From: Clostridia bacterium
GTDB lineage: Bacteria > Bacillota > Clostridia > TANB77 > CAG-508
Length of the DNA: 64,000 nucleotides
Assembly: GCA_900770415.1 (NCBI GenBank)
Contig: CAAGKN010000013.1
Coordinates: 1-64,000 of the forward strand
Direction: 5' to 3'
Below the pieces are notes generated by a model. It ran no database searches. It was not told the DNA's origin and saw nothing but the letters and a program-made list of their open reading frames with translations. Made by a program: the position numbers and the translations under genes. Shown here piece by piece: positions 25,396 through 35,200 of the stretch; positions within the stretch are counted from its first letter, which is position 1, and each line of letters starts with the position of its first letter.

Positions 25396-26873
25396 ATAAT
25401 ATTATACAAATTAACCCTCCACTTCCTTCGTTTATAATTCTTTCTAATGTCTCTTGTAATTTTTCTTGTGCATCTTCTGGCATTCTAGAGAGTTTATTTT
25501 GTAGGCCTTCGTTTACTAATTCATGTAAGTTCTTACCAAATATGTTTGATTCCCAAATTTTTATTGGATCATTTTCAAATTCTGATAGTAAATAATTTAC
25601 TAATTCTTCTGATTGCTTTTCACTTCCTACTATTGGTGATACTTCTGTTTCAATATCTGCCCTAATCATGTGTATAGAAGGTGCTTTTGCTCTTAACCTT
25701 ACACCAAAGCGAGAACCCTGTTTTACCATTTCTGGTTCATCTAGTATTAGTTCTTCCATAGTTGGAGTTACTATTCCATATCCTTTTTGTTTTACTTCTT
25801 CTAATGCAATTGCAACTTTATCATATTCTTTTTTTACACTTGCTAAATTAGAAATTGTAGAGAATAAATCTGCTTCATTTTGTACATCTACTCCTGTTAT
25901 TTCTGTTAGTACTTGATAGAATAGTTCTTCTTGTAATGTAATTTCTAAACTTACAGATCCGTTTCCTAAGTTTATTTCTTTTATTGTTGTTTGTTTAACT
26001 ATTTCTGTACTATTTATTCTTTCTATTCCTACATTTATATTTTTTACTGCATTTGTATTTTTAAATGCTTCTTTTATATTTGTATATAATTCTTGTTTTA
26101 GTGGATGCTCATCATCCAATCCATCTACCCAACCTGGGAAATTTAAATTTATTCTTTCTACTGGGAATTCATATAGTATTTTTCCAAATATATCGTTAAC
26201 ATCTTCCATGTTTAAATTTGTACAGTCTGTTGGAATTACTGCTACTTGATACTTATCCTCTAGTGTTCTTGATAATTCTTTTGTATAATCTGAATATGGG
26301 TTGTTTGTGTTTAATACAATTACAAATGGCTTATTAAGTTCTTTTAGTTCTTTTACTACTCTTTCTTCTGCTTCTACATAATCTTCTCTTGGAATTTCTG
26401 TTATGCTTCCGTCTGTTGTAACAAGTATTCCTATTGTAGAATGTTCTGTAATTACTTTTTTAGTTCCTATTTCTGCCGCAACTTCAAATGGCATTTCTTC
26501 ATCTGACCATGGCGTTTTTACCATTCTTGGAACTTCATTTTCCATATACCCAAGTGCATTATTTACTAAATATCCTACACAATCTACTAGTCTAGTCTTT
26601 AATTTTAAATTATCACCAATTGTAATTTCTACTGCTTCGTTCGGTACAAATTTTGGTTCTGTTGTCATTATTGTTCTTCCTGCTGCACTTTGTGGAAGTT
26701 CATCTCTTGCTCTTTCTCTTTTATGAGTGTTTTGTATGTTTGGTAAAACTACTAAATCCATAAAGTTTTTAATAAAAGTAGATTTACCAGTTCTTACTGG
26801 GCCGTACTACTCCAACATATATATCTCCATCTGTACGATTAGCAATGTCCTCATATATTTCTAGATTCTCCAT
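25394..26873 (-). CDS. spoIVA: stage IV sporulation protein A, requires +1 frameshift at a CGG codon
   Basis: ATPase that polymerises on the forespore as the basement layer of the spore coat. The protein starts MENLEIYEDIANRTDGDIYV, and after residue 23 meets a CGG (26802-26804). Skipping its C gives VVGPVRTGKSTFI, the Walker A loop, and the rest runs to the normal end with TDGSITEIPREDY, NTNNPYS and the C-terminal GSGGLICIIL. Total length is then 492 residues, the same as B. subtilis SpoIVA. In the zero frame the reading stops three codons after the break. The break falls inside the catalytic P-loop, so no active fragment is possible without the shift. Confidence 0.93.
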
Positions 26874-26960
26874 ACTAATATTCCCTCCTAAATAAAAATG
26901 TTTGTACAATTAAACTTTAATAAATGTATATTAGGAAAGAACAATTATTATTACACTTTT

Positions 26961-27116
26961 TTAATCTTTTTTTCCTTTTTCTTTTTTAGTCATGTTTGCC
27001 ATTTTATTTGCTTGCTCTTTTTGTTTCTCTAATGGTAGCCATTGATATTCTGAGCATACAAATTCTCCATATTTTGTTGTATTTTCTTTTTTTAGTTCGT
27101 CTTTATTTTTTTCCAT
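26961..27116 (-). CDS. 51-residue charged protein of unknown function
   Basis: Begins MEKNKDELKKENTTKYGEFV and continues CSEYQWLPLEKQKEQANKM, ending in a Lys-rich tail. It has an AGGTGA Shine-Dalgarno 8 bases ahead of its ATG, but that element is part of the 3' arm of the terminator hairpin of the upstream ftsZ-like gene (27125-27160). I do not recognise the family. It lies between the ftsZ-like gene and spoIVA. Confidence 0.7.
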   Translation of the reverse strand: MEKNKDELKKENTTKYGEFVCSEYQWLPLEKQKEQANKMANMTKKEKGKKD

Positions 27117-27124
27117 AAAAAAAT

Positions 27125-27160
27125 CACCTCATAAAATAGTATTACTTATTCTATGAGGTG
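27125..27160 (-). terminator. terminator hairpin that includes the next gene's ribosome binding site
   Basis: CACCTCATAGAATA pairs with TATTTTATGAGGTG (one G-T pair), then ATTTTTTT on the minus strand. The same GAGGTGA is the Shine-Dalgarno of the 51-residue gene, so folding both ends transcription and hides translation start. Confidence 0.8.
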
Positions 27161-27170
27161 TTATTCATAT

Positions 27171-28115
27171 TTATTCTTCTACACCTGTTGCAACAACAGT
27201 AACTTCCACTTCATCCTGTAATGACTCATCTATTACTGTTCCAAATATAATGTTTGCATCATCACTTACTTTATCATTTATAACTTGAACTGCTGTATTA
27301 ATTTCTGTTAGGCTAAGGTTTTCTCCTCCTCTTACATTAAAAATTACACCTTTTGCATTATCTATTTTGTTTTCTGTTAAAGGATTATTTATTGCAGTTT
27401 TTACAGCATCTTCTAGTGTTTCTCCTTTTTCTGCTCTTCCTATTCCCATGTATGCCTTTCCTGTATAACTAAAAATAGTTTTTATATCTGCAAAGTCAAT
27501 ATTTATTTCTCCAACTGTTGTAATCAAATCTGTTATACTTTGTATTCCTTGTTCTAGAATACTATCTGCTATTTCGAATGCATCTTGTATTGTTGTTTTA
27601 TTTCCTATAACTTTTAACAATTTGTCGTTTGATACAACAATTAAAGCATTAACATTATCTAGTAATTTTTTTGTTCCAATGTCTGCTCTAATACTTCTTT
27701 TTCTGCCTTCAAAAGTAAATGGCTTTGTTACAATACCAACTGTTAAAATATTCATTTCTTTTGCTAACTCAGCTATTACTGGTATTGCTCCTGTTCCTGT
27801 TCCTCCACCCATTCCAGCAGTTAAAAATAACATATCTGTATTCTCTAATATTTTTCTTATTTGTTCTCTGCTCTCTAGGGCTGCTTTTTCACCTATAATT
27901 TCATTTGCTCCTGCTCCCAAGCCATTTGTTGTTTGTTTTCCTATTTGCAATACATTTCTAGTATTTGCCCTTTTTAGTGTTCCTGTTTCGGTATTTAATA
28001 AGTATGTTTCTATATTTTGAACTCCATCATTTATAATTCTCATAGCAGCATTGTTTCCTCCGCCACCTACTCCTATAACTTTAACTTTTACAATATTTTC
28101 TTTATCTTTATACAT
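27171..28115 (-). CDS. FtsZ paralogue lacking the C-terminal tail
   Basis: Tubulin-type GTPase of 314 residues from the ATG at 28113-28115. It has the G-box VIGVGGGGNNAAMRII, the tubulin signature AGMGGGTGTGAIPVIA and the T7 loop NIDFADIKTIF with catalytic Asp, so it should bind GTP and polymerise. It ends right after the GTPase domain (TVVATGVEE), without the disordered linker and the conserved C-terminal peptide that binds FtsA/SepF/ZapA. The segment usually reading NTDxQxL is here NTETGTLKR. It is likely a second FtsZ, perhaps with a non-division role; the main ftsZ is not in this window. Confidence 0.85.
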   Translation of the reverse strand: MYKDKENIVKVKVIGVGGGGNNAAMRIINDGVQNIETYLLNTETGTLKRANTRNVLQIGKQTTNGLGAGANEIIGEKAALESREQIRKILENTDMLFLTAGMGGGTGTGAIPVIAELAKEMNILTVGIVTKPFTFEGRKRSIRADIGTKKLLDNVNALIVVSNDKLLKVIGNKTTIQDAFEIADSILEQGIQSITDLITTVGEINIDFADIKTIFSYTGKAYMGIGRAEKGETLEDAVKTAINNPLTENKIDNAKGVIFNVRGGENLSLTEINTAVQVINDKVSDDANIIFGTVIDESLQDEVEVTVVATGVEE

Positions 28116-28186
28116 GTTCCTTCCGCCTTTCTTTTGCAATTATAATAAATCTAATACTAATTTTCAAGTTTTTGTTAAAATATTGT

Positions 28187-28216
28187 AAAAAGATTGCATT
28201 AATACGCAATCTTTTT
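28187..28216 (-). terminator. intrinsic terminator of lexA
   Basis: AAAAAGATTGC / GCAATCTTTTT with an 8-base loop, T-rich downstream on the minus strand; 15 bases after the lexA stop. Confidence 0.82.
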
Positions 28217-28230
28217 ATCACACTCAATTA

Positions 28231-28884
28231 TTATAATTTTCTAAATACTCCTCCAACAACACCAAGTATTTTACAGTCTGGCACTATTATTGGATCCATT
28301 GTACTATTTTCCGGTTGTAATCTTATATAATCTTTTTCTTTATAGAATGTTTTTACTGTTGCTTCATCTTCTATTAATGCTACTACTATTTGACCATTTC
28401 TTGCACTATTTTGTCTTTTTACTAGTATGTAATCTCCATCTAGAATTCCTGCTTCTATCATACTTTCTCCACGTACTGTAAGCATAAAGCTTTCGCTGTT
28501 TCCAACAAAATCAATTGGAATAGGAAATGTGTCTGTTACATTTTCTACTGCAAGTATTGGTGCTCCTGCTGTTATTTTTCCTATAACTGGAACATCAACT
28601 AATTCTCTTCCATTGTATAAAGGCTTTGGAGAAGGTTTTTCGTTATCTGCAAGTCCTCCTTTTAGCACTCTTAAAGTTCTTCCTTTTTGGTCTTCTTTTT
28701 TAATATATCCCTTTTTAGTTAATTTTGCTAAATAACCATGAACTGTTGCTGTTGAACTTAATCCAACTGCTTTTCCTATTTCTCTTACTGATGGTGGATA
28801 TCCTTTTTCATTTATTTGTTTTTCTATAAATTTTAGTATAGCTCTTTCTCTTTTATTTAAGTCAGTCATTTCTTCTTTACTCAC
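28231..28884 (-). CDS. lexA: SOS repressor LexA
   Basis: Represses DNA-damage genes and is self-cleaved with activated RecA. 217 residues: a winged helix (REIGKAVGLSSTATVHGYLA), the cleavage site Ala-Gly in KITAGAPILA, the catalytic Ser in TVRGESMIEAG and the catalytic Lys in EDEATVKTFY. All key residues are present. It stands alone, with a terminator behind it; the obgE gene lies upstream with an 80-base gap. Confidence 0.96.
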   Translation of the reverse strand: MSKEEMTDLNKRERAILKFIEKQINEKGYPPSVREIGKAVGLSSTATVHGYLAKLTKKGYIKKEDQKGRTLRVLKGGLADNEKPSPKPLYNGRELVDVPVIGKITAGAPILAVENVTDTFPIPIDFVGNSESFMLTVRGESMIEAGILDGDYILVKRQNSARNGQIVVALIEDEATVKTFYKEKDYIRLQPENSTMDPIIVPDCKILGVVGGVFRKL

Positions 28885-28963
28885 TATTAATCACTCCCGA
28901 AAATTTATTTGCCTATATAGTATCATAAGTTTTTTTAGTTGTCAAACAAATTTTTGGATTTTT

Positions 28964-30240
28964 TTAATCAAACCATTCCATTTCCCAATCTATAAATTTT
29001 ACTGTATCTCCTTCTTTTATTCCCATTTGTTTTAGTCTTTCTTCCACTCCTAAAAATCTAATACTTTTTTGGAAATAATATAAAGATTCATTATCTTCTA
29101 GATTTGCTCTTCTTAATATTTTTTCTATGGCAGGTCCATCTACAATATATACGCCATTTTCTATTCTTACATTAAATCCTTCTTCTTCTTTCTTTAATGT
29201 ATATACTTTCTTTTCTTCAACTTCTTCTACATCTTCTTTTGGTAAATCTTTTAGTACCTTTGATACGTGTATAAATAGTTCTTTTAGTCCTTCTCCTGTT
29301 GCTGCTGATATTTTAAATATTTCCATATTTTTTTCTTTTGCTAAATTTTCTAATTGTTCATATAGTGTTTCATCTTGCATTGCATCTATTTTGTTAGCCA
29401 CTATTATTTGTTTTCTTGTGCTTAATTTTTCACTATATTTTTTTAATTCTTTGTTTATTGTATTAAAGTCATCTACTGGATTTCTTCCTTCTGAGCCAGA
29501 AACATCAATAACATGTAGTAAAAGTCTTGTTCTTTCTATATGTCTTAAGAATCTTAAACCTAATCCCGTACCTTCACTTGCGCCTTCTATAATTCCTGGT
29601 ATGTCTGCAAGTACAAAGCTATCTCCAAATTCTGTTTTTACAACTCCTAAATTTGGTTCTAATGTTGTAAAATGGTAATCTGCAATTTTAGGTCTTGCTG
29701 ATGTTACCATTGAAAGTATTGTAGATTTTCCAACACTTGGGAAACCTATAAGTCCAACATCTGCTAGTAATTTTAATTCTAATATTACTTCTTTTTCTAT
29801 TCCTTTTTCTCCATCTTGTGCAAATCTTGGAGCTTGTCTTGTTGATGTTGCGAAATGTGAATTTCCTTTTCCTCCTCTTCCTCCTGGAAGTATTAACTCA
29901 CATTGTCCTTCTTTAGACAAATCTGCAATTAGTTCTCCTGTTTCTGCATCTTTTACAACTGTTCCAATTGGTACTTTAACATATAGGTCTTCTCCAGATT
30001 TTCCGAAAGCACCTGTTTCCACTTCCGTTTTGACCATTTTCTGCTTTATATTTTTTATTGTACCTAAAGTTTATTAATGTATTGGAATCTGGATCAACAA
30101 CAAAATATATGTCTCCACCTTTTCCACCATCTCCACCGTCTGGTCCTCCTGCTGCTACATATTTTTCACGTCTAAATGTAACTGCACCATTTCCTCCGGT
30201 TTCCTGATTTAATTATTATTTTTGTATAGTCTATAAACAT
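28964..30240 (-). CDS. obgE: GTPase ObgE, requires two +1 frameshifts at CGG codons
   Basis: Essential ribosome-associated GTPase, also linked to sporulation onset in Bacillus. The gene starts at the ATG 30238-30240, overlapping the trpS stop (TAATG). After MFIDYTKIIIKSGN it meets CGG (30196-30198); skipping C gives GGNGAVTFRREKYVAAGGPD, the glycine-rich Obg fold. After NGQNGSGNRCF it meets a second CGG (30003-30005); skipping C gives GKSGEDLYVKVPIGTVVKD. The G domain follows (GFPSVGKSTILSMV, DIPGIIEG, NKID) and the Obg C-terminal domain. With both shifts the protein is 424 residues, a normal length. No single frame covers it. Confidence 0.93.
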
Positions 30241-31259
30241 TATTCTTCTCCTTCAAAGTAGTCTAATTTCATTGCTTTTTTTACTTTTGCCATTGTTTCT
30301 TTTGCTTTTTTTCTTGCTTTCTCTGTTCCTTCCATCAGTATTTTATCTACTAGTTCTGGATGTGCTTCGTAATATTCTCTTTTTTCTCTAATTGGTTTTA
30401 AAATTTCTATAATATTTTTTGCAAGTTCTCTTTTGCATGCTACGCAACCACGTTTTCCTGCTCTACATTCTTCACATATTTTGTTTAATTCCTCTTTTGG
30501 CGTAAATAAATTGTGGTAATATGCAACCATACATATATCAGGATTTCCTAAATCATCTTTTCTTATTCTATTTGGATCTGTTACAGCTCCCATTACTTTT
30601 TTAGTAATTTCTTCTTCTGAATCTGATAAATATATTGCATTTCCTAGTGATTTTCCCATTTTTTCGTTTCCATCTAGGCCTTTTATTCTTTTTGTGCTTG
30701 AAAGAACTGCTTCTGGTTCTACTAAAACGTCTCCATAAATACTATTAAATTTTCTAACAATTTCTCTACATTGTTCTATTAAAGGTAGTTGGTCTTCACC
30801 TACTGGTACTAGTTTTCCTTCAAATGCTGTTATATCTGCTGCTTGGCTTACTGGATATCCTAAAAATCCATACGTTACGCTCTCTCCAAAAACATCTCTT
30901 TTTTGTGCAATTTCTGTTTTTACTGTTGGGTTTCTTTGAAGTCTTGCTATTGTAACAAGATTTGAATAGTATACTGTAAGTTCTGCAACTTCTGGTATCA
31001 TTGATTGAATATATATAGTAGTTTTACTTGGATCTATTCCTACTGATAAATAATCCATTGCTACTTCTCTTACATTTTTTCTAACTTTTTCTGGATTGCC
31101 AAAATTATCTGTTAATGCTTGAACATCAGCAATTAATATATATTGATCATATTTTCCACTTTCTTGTAATTCTACTCTTGTTTTTAAAGAGCCAAAATAA
31201 TGACCTATATGTAATCTACCTGTTGGTCTATCTCCTGTAAGAACTATTTTTTTCTCCAT
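30240..31259 (-). CDS. trpS: tryptophan--tRNA ligase with iron-sulfur motif
   Basis: Class I synthetase that charges tRNA-Trp. 339 residues from the ATG at 31257-31259; an upstream GTG lies within the GAGGTG ribosome binding site and is rejected. HIGHYFG and KMGKSLGN are the class I signatures. Near residue 240 it has CEECRAGKRGCVACKREL, a C-x2-C-x6-C-x2-C set resembling the [4Fe-4S] site of the Thermotoga enzyme, which contacts the anticodon region. The stop codon overlaps the obgE start (TAATG). No T-box leader is seen. Confidence 0.95.
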   Translation of the reverse strand: MEKKIVLTGDRPTGRLHIGHYFGSLKTRVELQESGKYDQYILIADVQALTDNFGNPEKVRKNVREVAMDYLSVGIDPSKTTIYIQSMIPEVAELTVYYSNLVTIARLQRNPTVKTEIAQKRDVFGESVTYGFLGYPVSQAADITAFEGKLVPVGEDQLPLIEQCREIVRKFNSIYGDVLVEPEAVLSSTKRIKGLDGNEKMGKSLGNAIYLSDSEEEITKKVMGAVTDPNRIRKDDLGNPDICMVAYYHNLFTPKEELNKICEECRAGKRGCVACKRELAKNIIEILKPIREKREYYEAHPELVDKILMEGTEKARKKAKETMAKVKKAMKLDYFEGEE

Positions 31260-31360
31260 AATTTGCACCTCTTATTTTTTAATATTTATATATTATATAC
31301 TATTTTTTTTATTATTACAATAAAAGTAAATTGGAAAGTTTCTAATAAACCTTTAATTAA

Positions 31361-31390
31361 AAAAACTCCTCAAATCTTTGAAGAGTTTTT
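31361..31390 (-). terminator. terminator of the rplU-rpmA transcript
   Basis: AAAAACTCCTCAAA / TTTGAAGAGTTTTT with a 2-base loop and one mismatch, 10 bases after the rpmA stop. Confidence 0.8.
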
Positions 31391-31399
31391 CTTTATTTT

Positions 31400-31660
31400 T
31401 TAGGCTTCTTCTTGGTAAACACTTACTTGTTTTTTGTCTTTACCTTTTCTTTCGAACTTAACTTTTCCATCTACTACTGAATATAATGTATCATCACTAC
31501 CTTTTTTTACATTAATTCCTGGATGTATTTTTGTTCCTCTTTGTCTTACTAATATATTTCCTGCTAGAACGAATTCTCCGTCTGCTCTTTTCACACCTAA
31601 ACGTTTTGACTCACTGTCTCTACCGTTCTTAACACTACCTTGACCTTTTTTATGTGCCAT
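31400..31660 (-). CDS. rpmA: 50S ribosomal protein L27
   Basis: 86 residues, beginning MAHKKGQGSVKNGRDSESKR and containing GNILVRQRGTKIHPG. In most Firmicutes L27 is made with a short N-terminal extension removed by the protease Prp (YsxB), whose gene lies between rplU and rpmA. Here the extension is missing and no prp gene is present in the 51-base gap, so the two losses agree. Ribosome binding site GGGAGTG precedes the ATG. Confidence 0.96.
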   Translation of the reverse strand: MAHKKGQGSVKNGRDSESKRLGVKRADGEFVLAGNILVRQRGTKIHPGINVKKGSDDTLYSVVDGKVKFERKGKDKKQVSVYQEEA

Positions 31661-31711
31661 CTATAATTCACTCCCTTCACGTTTTCCTACAATCTATCTT
31701 TTTATTTACTA

Positions 31712-32161
31712 CTATGCTTCAACTTTTTCTTCTTTTTTTGTAGCTGTTTTCTTTGCTGTTGTAGCTTTAGTTGTTGTTGCTTTTTTTGCTGTTGTAGTTG
31801 TTTTTGCTGCTGGTTTTTCAGCTGTTTCTGCTTTTTCAGCTTTAGCTGCTGCAGTTTTTATTGATGTTATTTCAACTTTTGTATAAGGTTGTCTATGTCC
31901 TTGTTTCTTTCTTTCATTCTTTTTAGCTTTCATTTTGAAAACGATAATTTTTTTACCTTTTCCGTGAGCTACTACTTTACCTTCTACTTTAACACCTTTT
32001 ACGTAAGGGTTACCAACTTGTACTTTTCCATCATCAGATACTAATATTACTTTATCAAAAGTAACTTTTTTTCCTTCTTCTGCATCTAATTTTTCAAAAA
32101 ATACTACGTCTTTTTCTTCTACTTTGTATTGCTTTCCACAAGCTTCAATTACTGCGTACAT
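31712..32161 (-). CDS. rplU: 50S ribosomal protein L21 with Ala/Lys/Thr-rich tail
   Basis: The first ~103 residues are a normal L21 (MYAVIEACGKQYKVEEKDVV; GKKIIVFKMKAKKNERKKQG; GHRQPYTKVEI). A further ~46 residues of Ala, Lys, Thr and Glu follow, resembling a histone-H1-like tail and probably exposed and RNA-binding. First gene of rplU-rpmA. The leader upstream (32162-32262) matches the Firmicutes L21 leader and the promoter is at 32265-32293. Confidence 0.95.
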   Translation of the reverse strand: MYAVIEACGKQYKVEEKDVVFFEKLDAEEGKKVTFDKVILVSDDGKVQVGNPYVKGVKVEGKVVAHGKGKKIIVFKMKAKKNERKKQGHRQPYTKVEITSIKTAAAKAEKAETAEKPAAKTTTTAKKATTTKATTAKKTATKKEEKVEA

Positions 32162-32262
32162 TCTTTATACGACCTCCATTTTTCTAATACTCGCTAAGAT
32201 TACAACTTAGGTAGCTATTAAATTAATAGCATTTAAACCTAACTTATGCGGCTTACAGATGA
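32162..32262 (-). ncRNA. L21 leader (ribosomal protein autoregulatory RNA)
   Basis: The leader between promoter and rplU has several paired elements: AGCCGCATAAGTTAGGTTTA opposite ACCTAAGTTG, and GCTATTAA / TTAATAGC. Position and arrangement match the L21 leader known upstream of rplU in Firmicutes, thought to sense excess L21. I identify it by context and pairing, not by a covariance search. Confidence 0.75.
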
Positions 32263-32264
32263 AT

Positions 32265-32293
32265 ATTTTACCATAGCTTGCGCCATTTGTCAA
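32265..32293 (-). promoter_or_regulatory. promoter of rplU-rpmA
   Basis: TTGACA (32288-32293), 17-base spacer, TAAAAT (32265-32270) on the minus strand. It begins only 3 bases after the smc stop. Confidence 0.88.
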
Positions 32294-32296
32294 ACA

Positions 32297-35200
32297 TTAT
32301 TTTAATTTCATTGAAAGAAGTTTTGATATTCCGTTTTCTTCCATTGTTATTCCATATACAGTATCTGCTGCTTCCATTGTTCCTTTTCTATGTGTTATAA
32401 CTAAAAACTGTGTTGTTTGTGTGAATTTTTTTAGGTATTCTGCAAATCTATAAACATTAACATCGTCCAGAGCTGCCTCTATTTCATCTAATACGCAGAA
32501 TGGTGCTGGATTGATTTTTAATATTGCAAATAACAACGCAATTGCTGTAAATGCTTTTTCTCCTCCTGATAAAAGAGTCATGTTTTGAAGTTTTTTTCCT
32601 GGTGGTTGTGCTTCTATATCTATTCCACATTCTAATATATTCTCTTCGTCTGTAAGTTTAAGTTCTGCTTTTCCTCCACCAAATAGTTCACTAAATACTT
32701 CTCCAAAATTCTTATTTATTACTTTAAATTGTTTTTCAAATTGTTCTTTCATTATTTTTGTCATGTCTTGAATTACTTTTTTTAGTTTACTACTTGAGTC
32801 TTCTAAATCCAATCTTTGCTCACACATAAAGTCATATCTTTCTTTTGTTTGTTTATATTCTTCAATTGAATCTACATTAATACTTCCTAAATTTCTTATC
32901 TCATCTCTTAGGTGTTTTACTCGTTTTGTAGTTTCTGCTACATTGTCTGGCTTTTTGTATTCTTCTGCCACATTATTTGGTGTTATTTCGTAATCTTCCC
33001 ACATTTTATTTATTATTTGTTCTAATTCATATTCTATTTTAGATTTTTTAACTTCTTGTTTTGTTATTTGTGCTTTTAAATCTTCTATTATTTTAAACTT
33101 GCTTGTAATTTCTTCCTCTGCTTTTGCAAGTTCTTCATTTTTAGAAATTCTTTCTTTCTTTAGTTCTTCTACTTTCTCTCCACTTGTACTTACTTCTTGC
33201 TTCATTTGTTCTATTTGTTCATTTAATTTTAGAATTTCTTCTTCTAGGTTCTTATTGTCTTCTACTATTTTTTCTCTTAATTGTTTTTTATTTTCTATGC
33301 TTGTTTTATTGTTTTGAATATCTTGCTCTATTCTTGCAACAATTTCATCTATTGAACTATTACTTTCATCAAATGAACTAACTGATATTTTTAAATTTGT
33401 TATATCAAAATTTAAGTCATCTATGTATTTTTGAGTATCTTTGTTTTTGTCACTAAATGCAGTTATTTCTTTTTGTAGTTCTTCATTTTCTTTTTCTAAT
33501 ACTTCAATTTCTTGTTGTAATTTTTCTGCTTCTTCTTTGTTGTTTTTCTTATCTTCTCCTATTTGAGAAAGTTCTTTTCTTAGATTTGCAAGCTTGTTTT
33601 CTAGTTTAGTAATGTTTTCTTCTATTGATACAACTTTTTGTTTTTCTGTTGCATACACAATTTCTGTATCTTGCATAATATGTTCTAGTCCCATTACTTC
33701 TTCAATAACATCTTCTTGTGATTTTTCGTATTCTTCTTTTTGTTGTTCCAATTCTTCTATTTTTTTATTTAATTTCTTTATGTCTTTTTCTAGTTCTTGT
33801 ATTTGGCTTGTTCTTCCTATTATGTTGTTTGCTTTTACTGTAGTTGATCCACCTGTTATTGCTCCACTTGGATTAATTACATCACCTTTTAGTGTAACTA
33901 TTCTAAATGAGTACTTGTTTTGTCTTGCAAGTATTATTGCTGTTTCCATGTTGTCTACAATTACAGTTCTTCCAAGTAAATTTAATATTATTTCTTCATA
34001 TTTTTTATCTACCTTTACTAAATCTGCTGCAATTCCTATTACTCCACCTAAACTATTTTTTATTAGTTTGTCTATTCTTTTTCCTTTTACAGAAGCTATT
34101 GGCAAGAAAGATGCTCTTCCTAAATTATTTTTTCTTAAATGTTCGATTAGTTTTTTAGCATCCTCTTCTGTATCAGTAACTATGTTTTGAAGTGTTTGTC
34201 CAAGTACAGTTTCTATTGCTGTTTCATATTCCTTTGGAACAGTTAATATGTTTGCTAAAACTCCATGCATACCTTTTTTTAGGCTTGCATCTTTGTCGCA
34301 ATCTAGCAATAGGGATTTTACACTTCTTATATATCCTTCTTTTTCTTTTTCCATGTCACTTAAGAATTTTAATTTTGAGTCTTTTATTCTTAATTCTGTA
34401 GAAAGTGTATTTATTTTATCTTGGTATTCTTTTGATTTTGCAATACTTGCTTCTCTTTTTTCGTTTATTGCTTCTAATTTTTTGCTTGCTTCATTTCTTT
34501 TAGCTTCTATTTCATAAAATGTTTTAGATATCTCATCTTTTTCTAATCTTTTTTGATCTAATTCTGATATTGTATCTGATATTTCATTTTTTACTACTTT
34601 TTCTCTTTTTTCTAAATTCTCATAATTTACTTCTTGTGTATTAATTTGTGTTGCTTTTTCATATTTTGAATCTACATTGCTTTCTACTTTCTTTTTTTGC
34701 TCTTCTATTTGTTTTTCTTCTGATGATAGTTTTTTAGATATCTCTTCTAATTCTTTTTCTTTTTCTTCTAATTCTTTTGCAAACTTTTCTCTGTTAGATG
34801 ATAAATTTAGTTTTTTCTCTAATCTTTGTGTTTTTTCTTCTTCGAGTTCTTTTACTCTGTTTTTTACCTCTTCAATCTCTTTTAAATATCTTTCATAATT
34901 CTCTTTATTATTTGATATTCTTTCATTTGCAAGGTTTATATCTGAATTAATTTGTTCTTGTTTTTTGCTTGTCTCAAAGCCTAAGTTTTGAGTTTCTTCT
35001 ATCTTTTCTGTTATCTCATCTATCTTAGTCTTTAATTCTTCTTTTAAGTTTTGCATTTCTTGCATCTTTGTTTCTTCATCTTGTTGTTGGGTTACAAATA
35101 TGTCCATATCTTTTGTAATTTCTACTAATTTTTGTTTGTAATTATCTATGCTAAATAGGAATAGTCCTATTTCTATTCCTTTTAATTCTTCTCTTAAATC

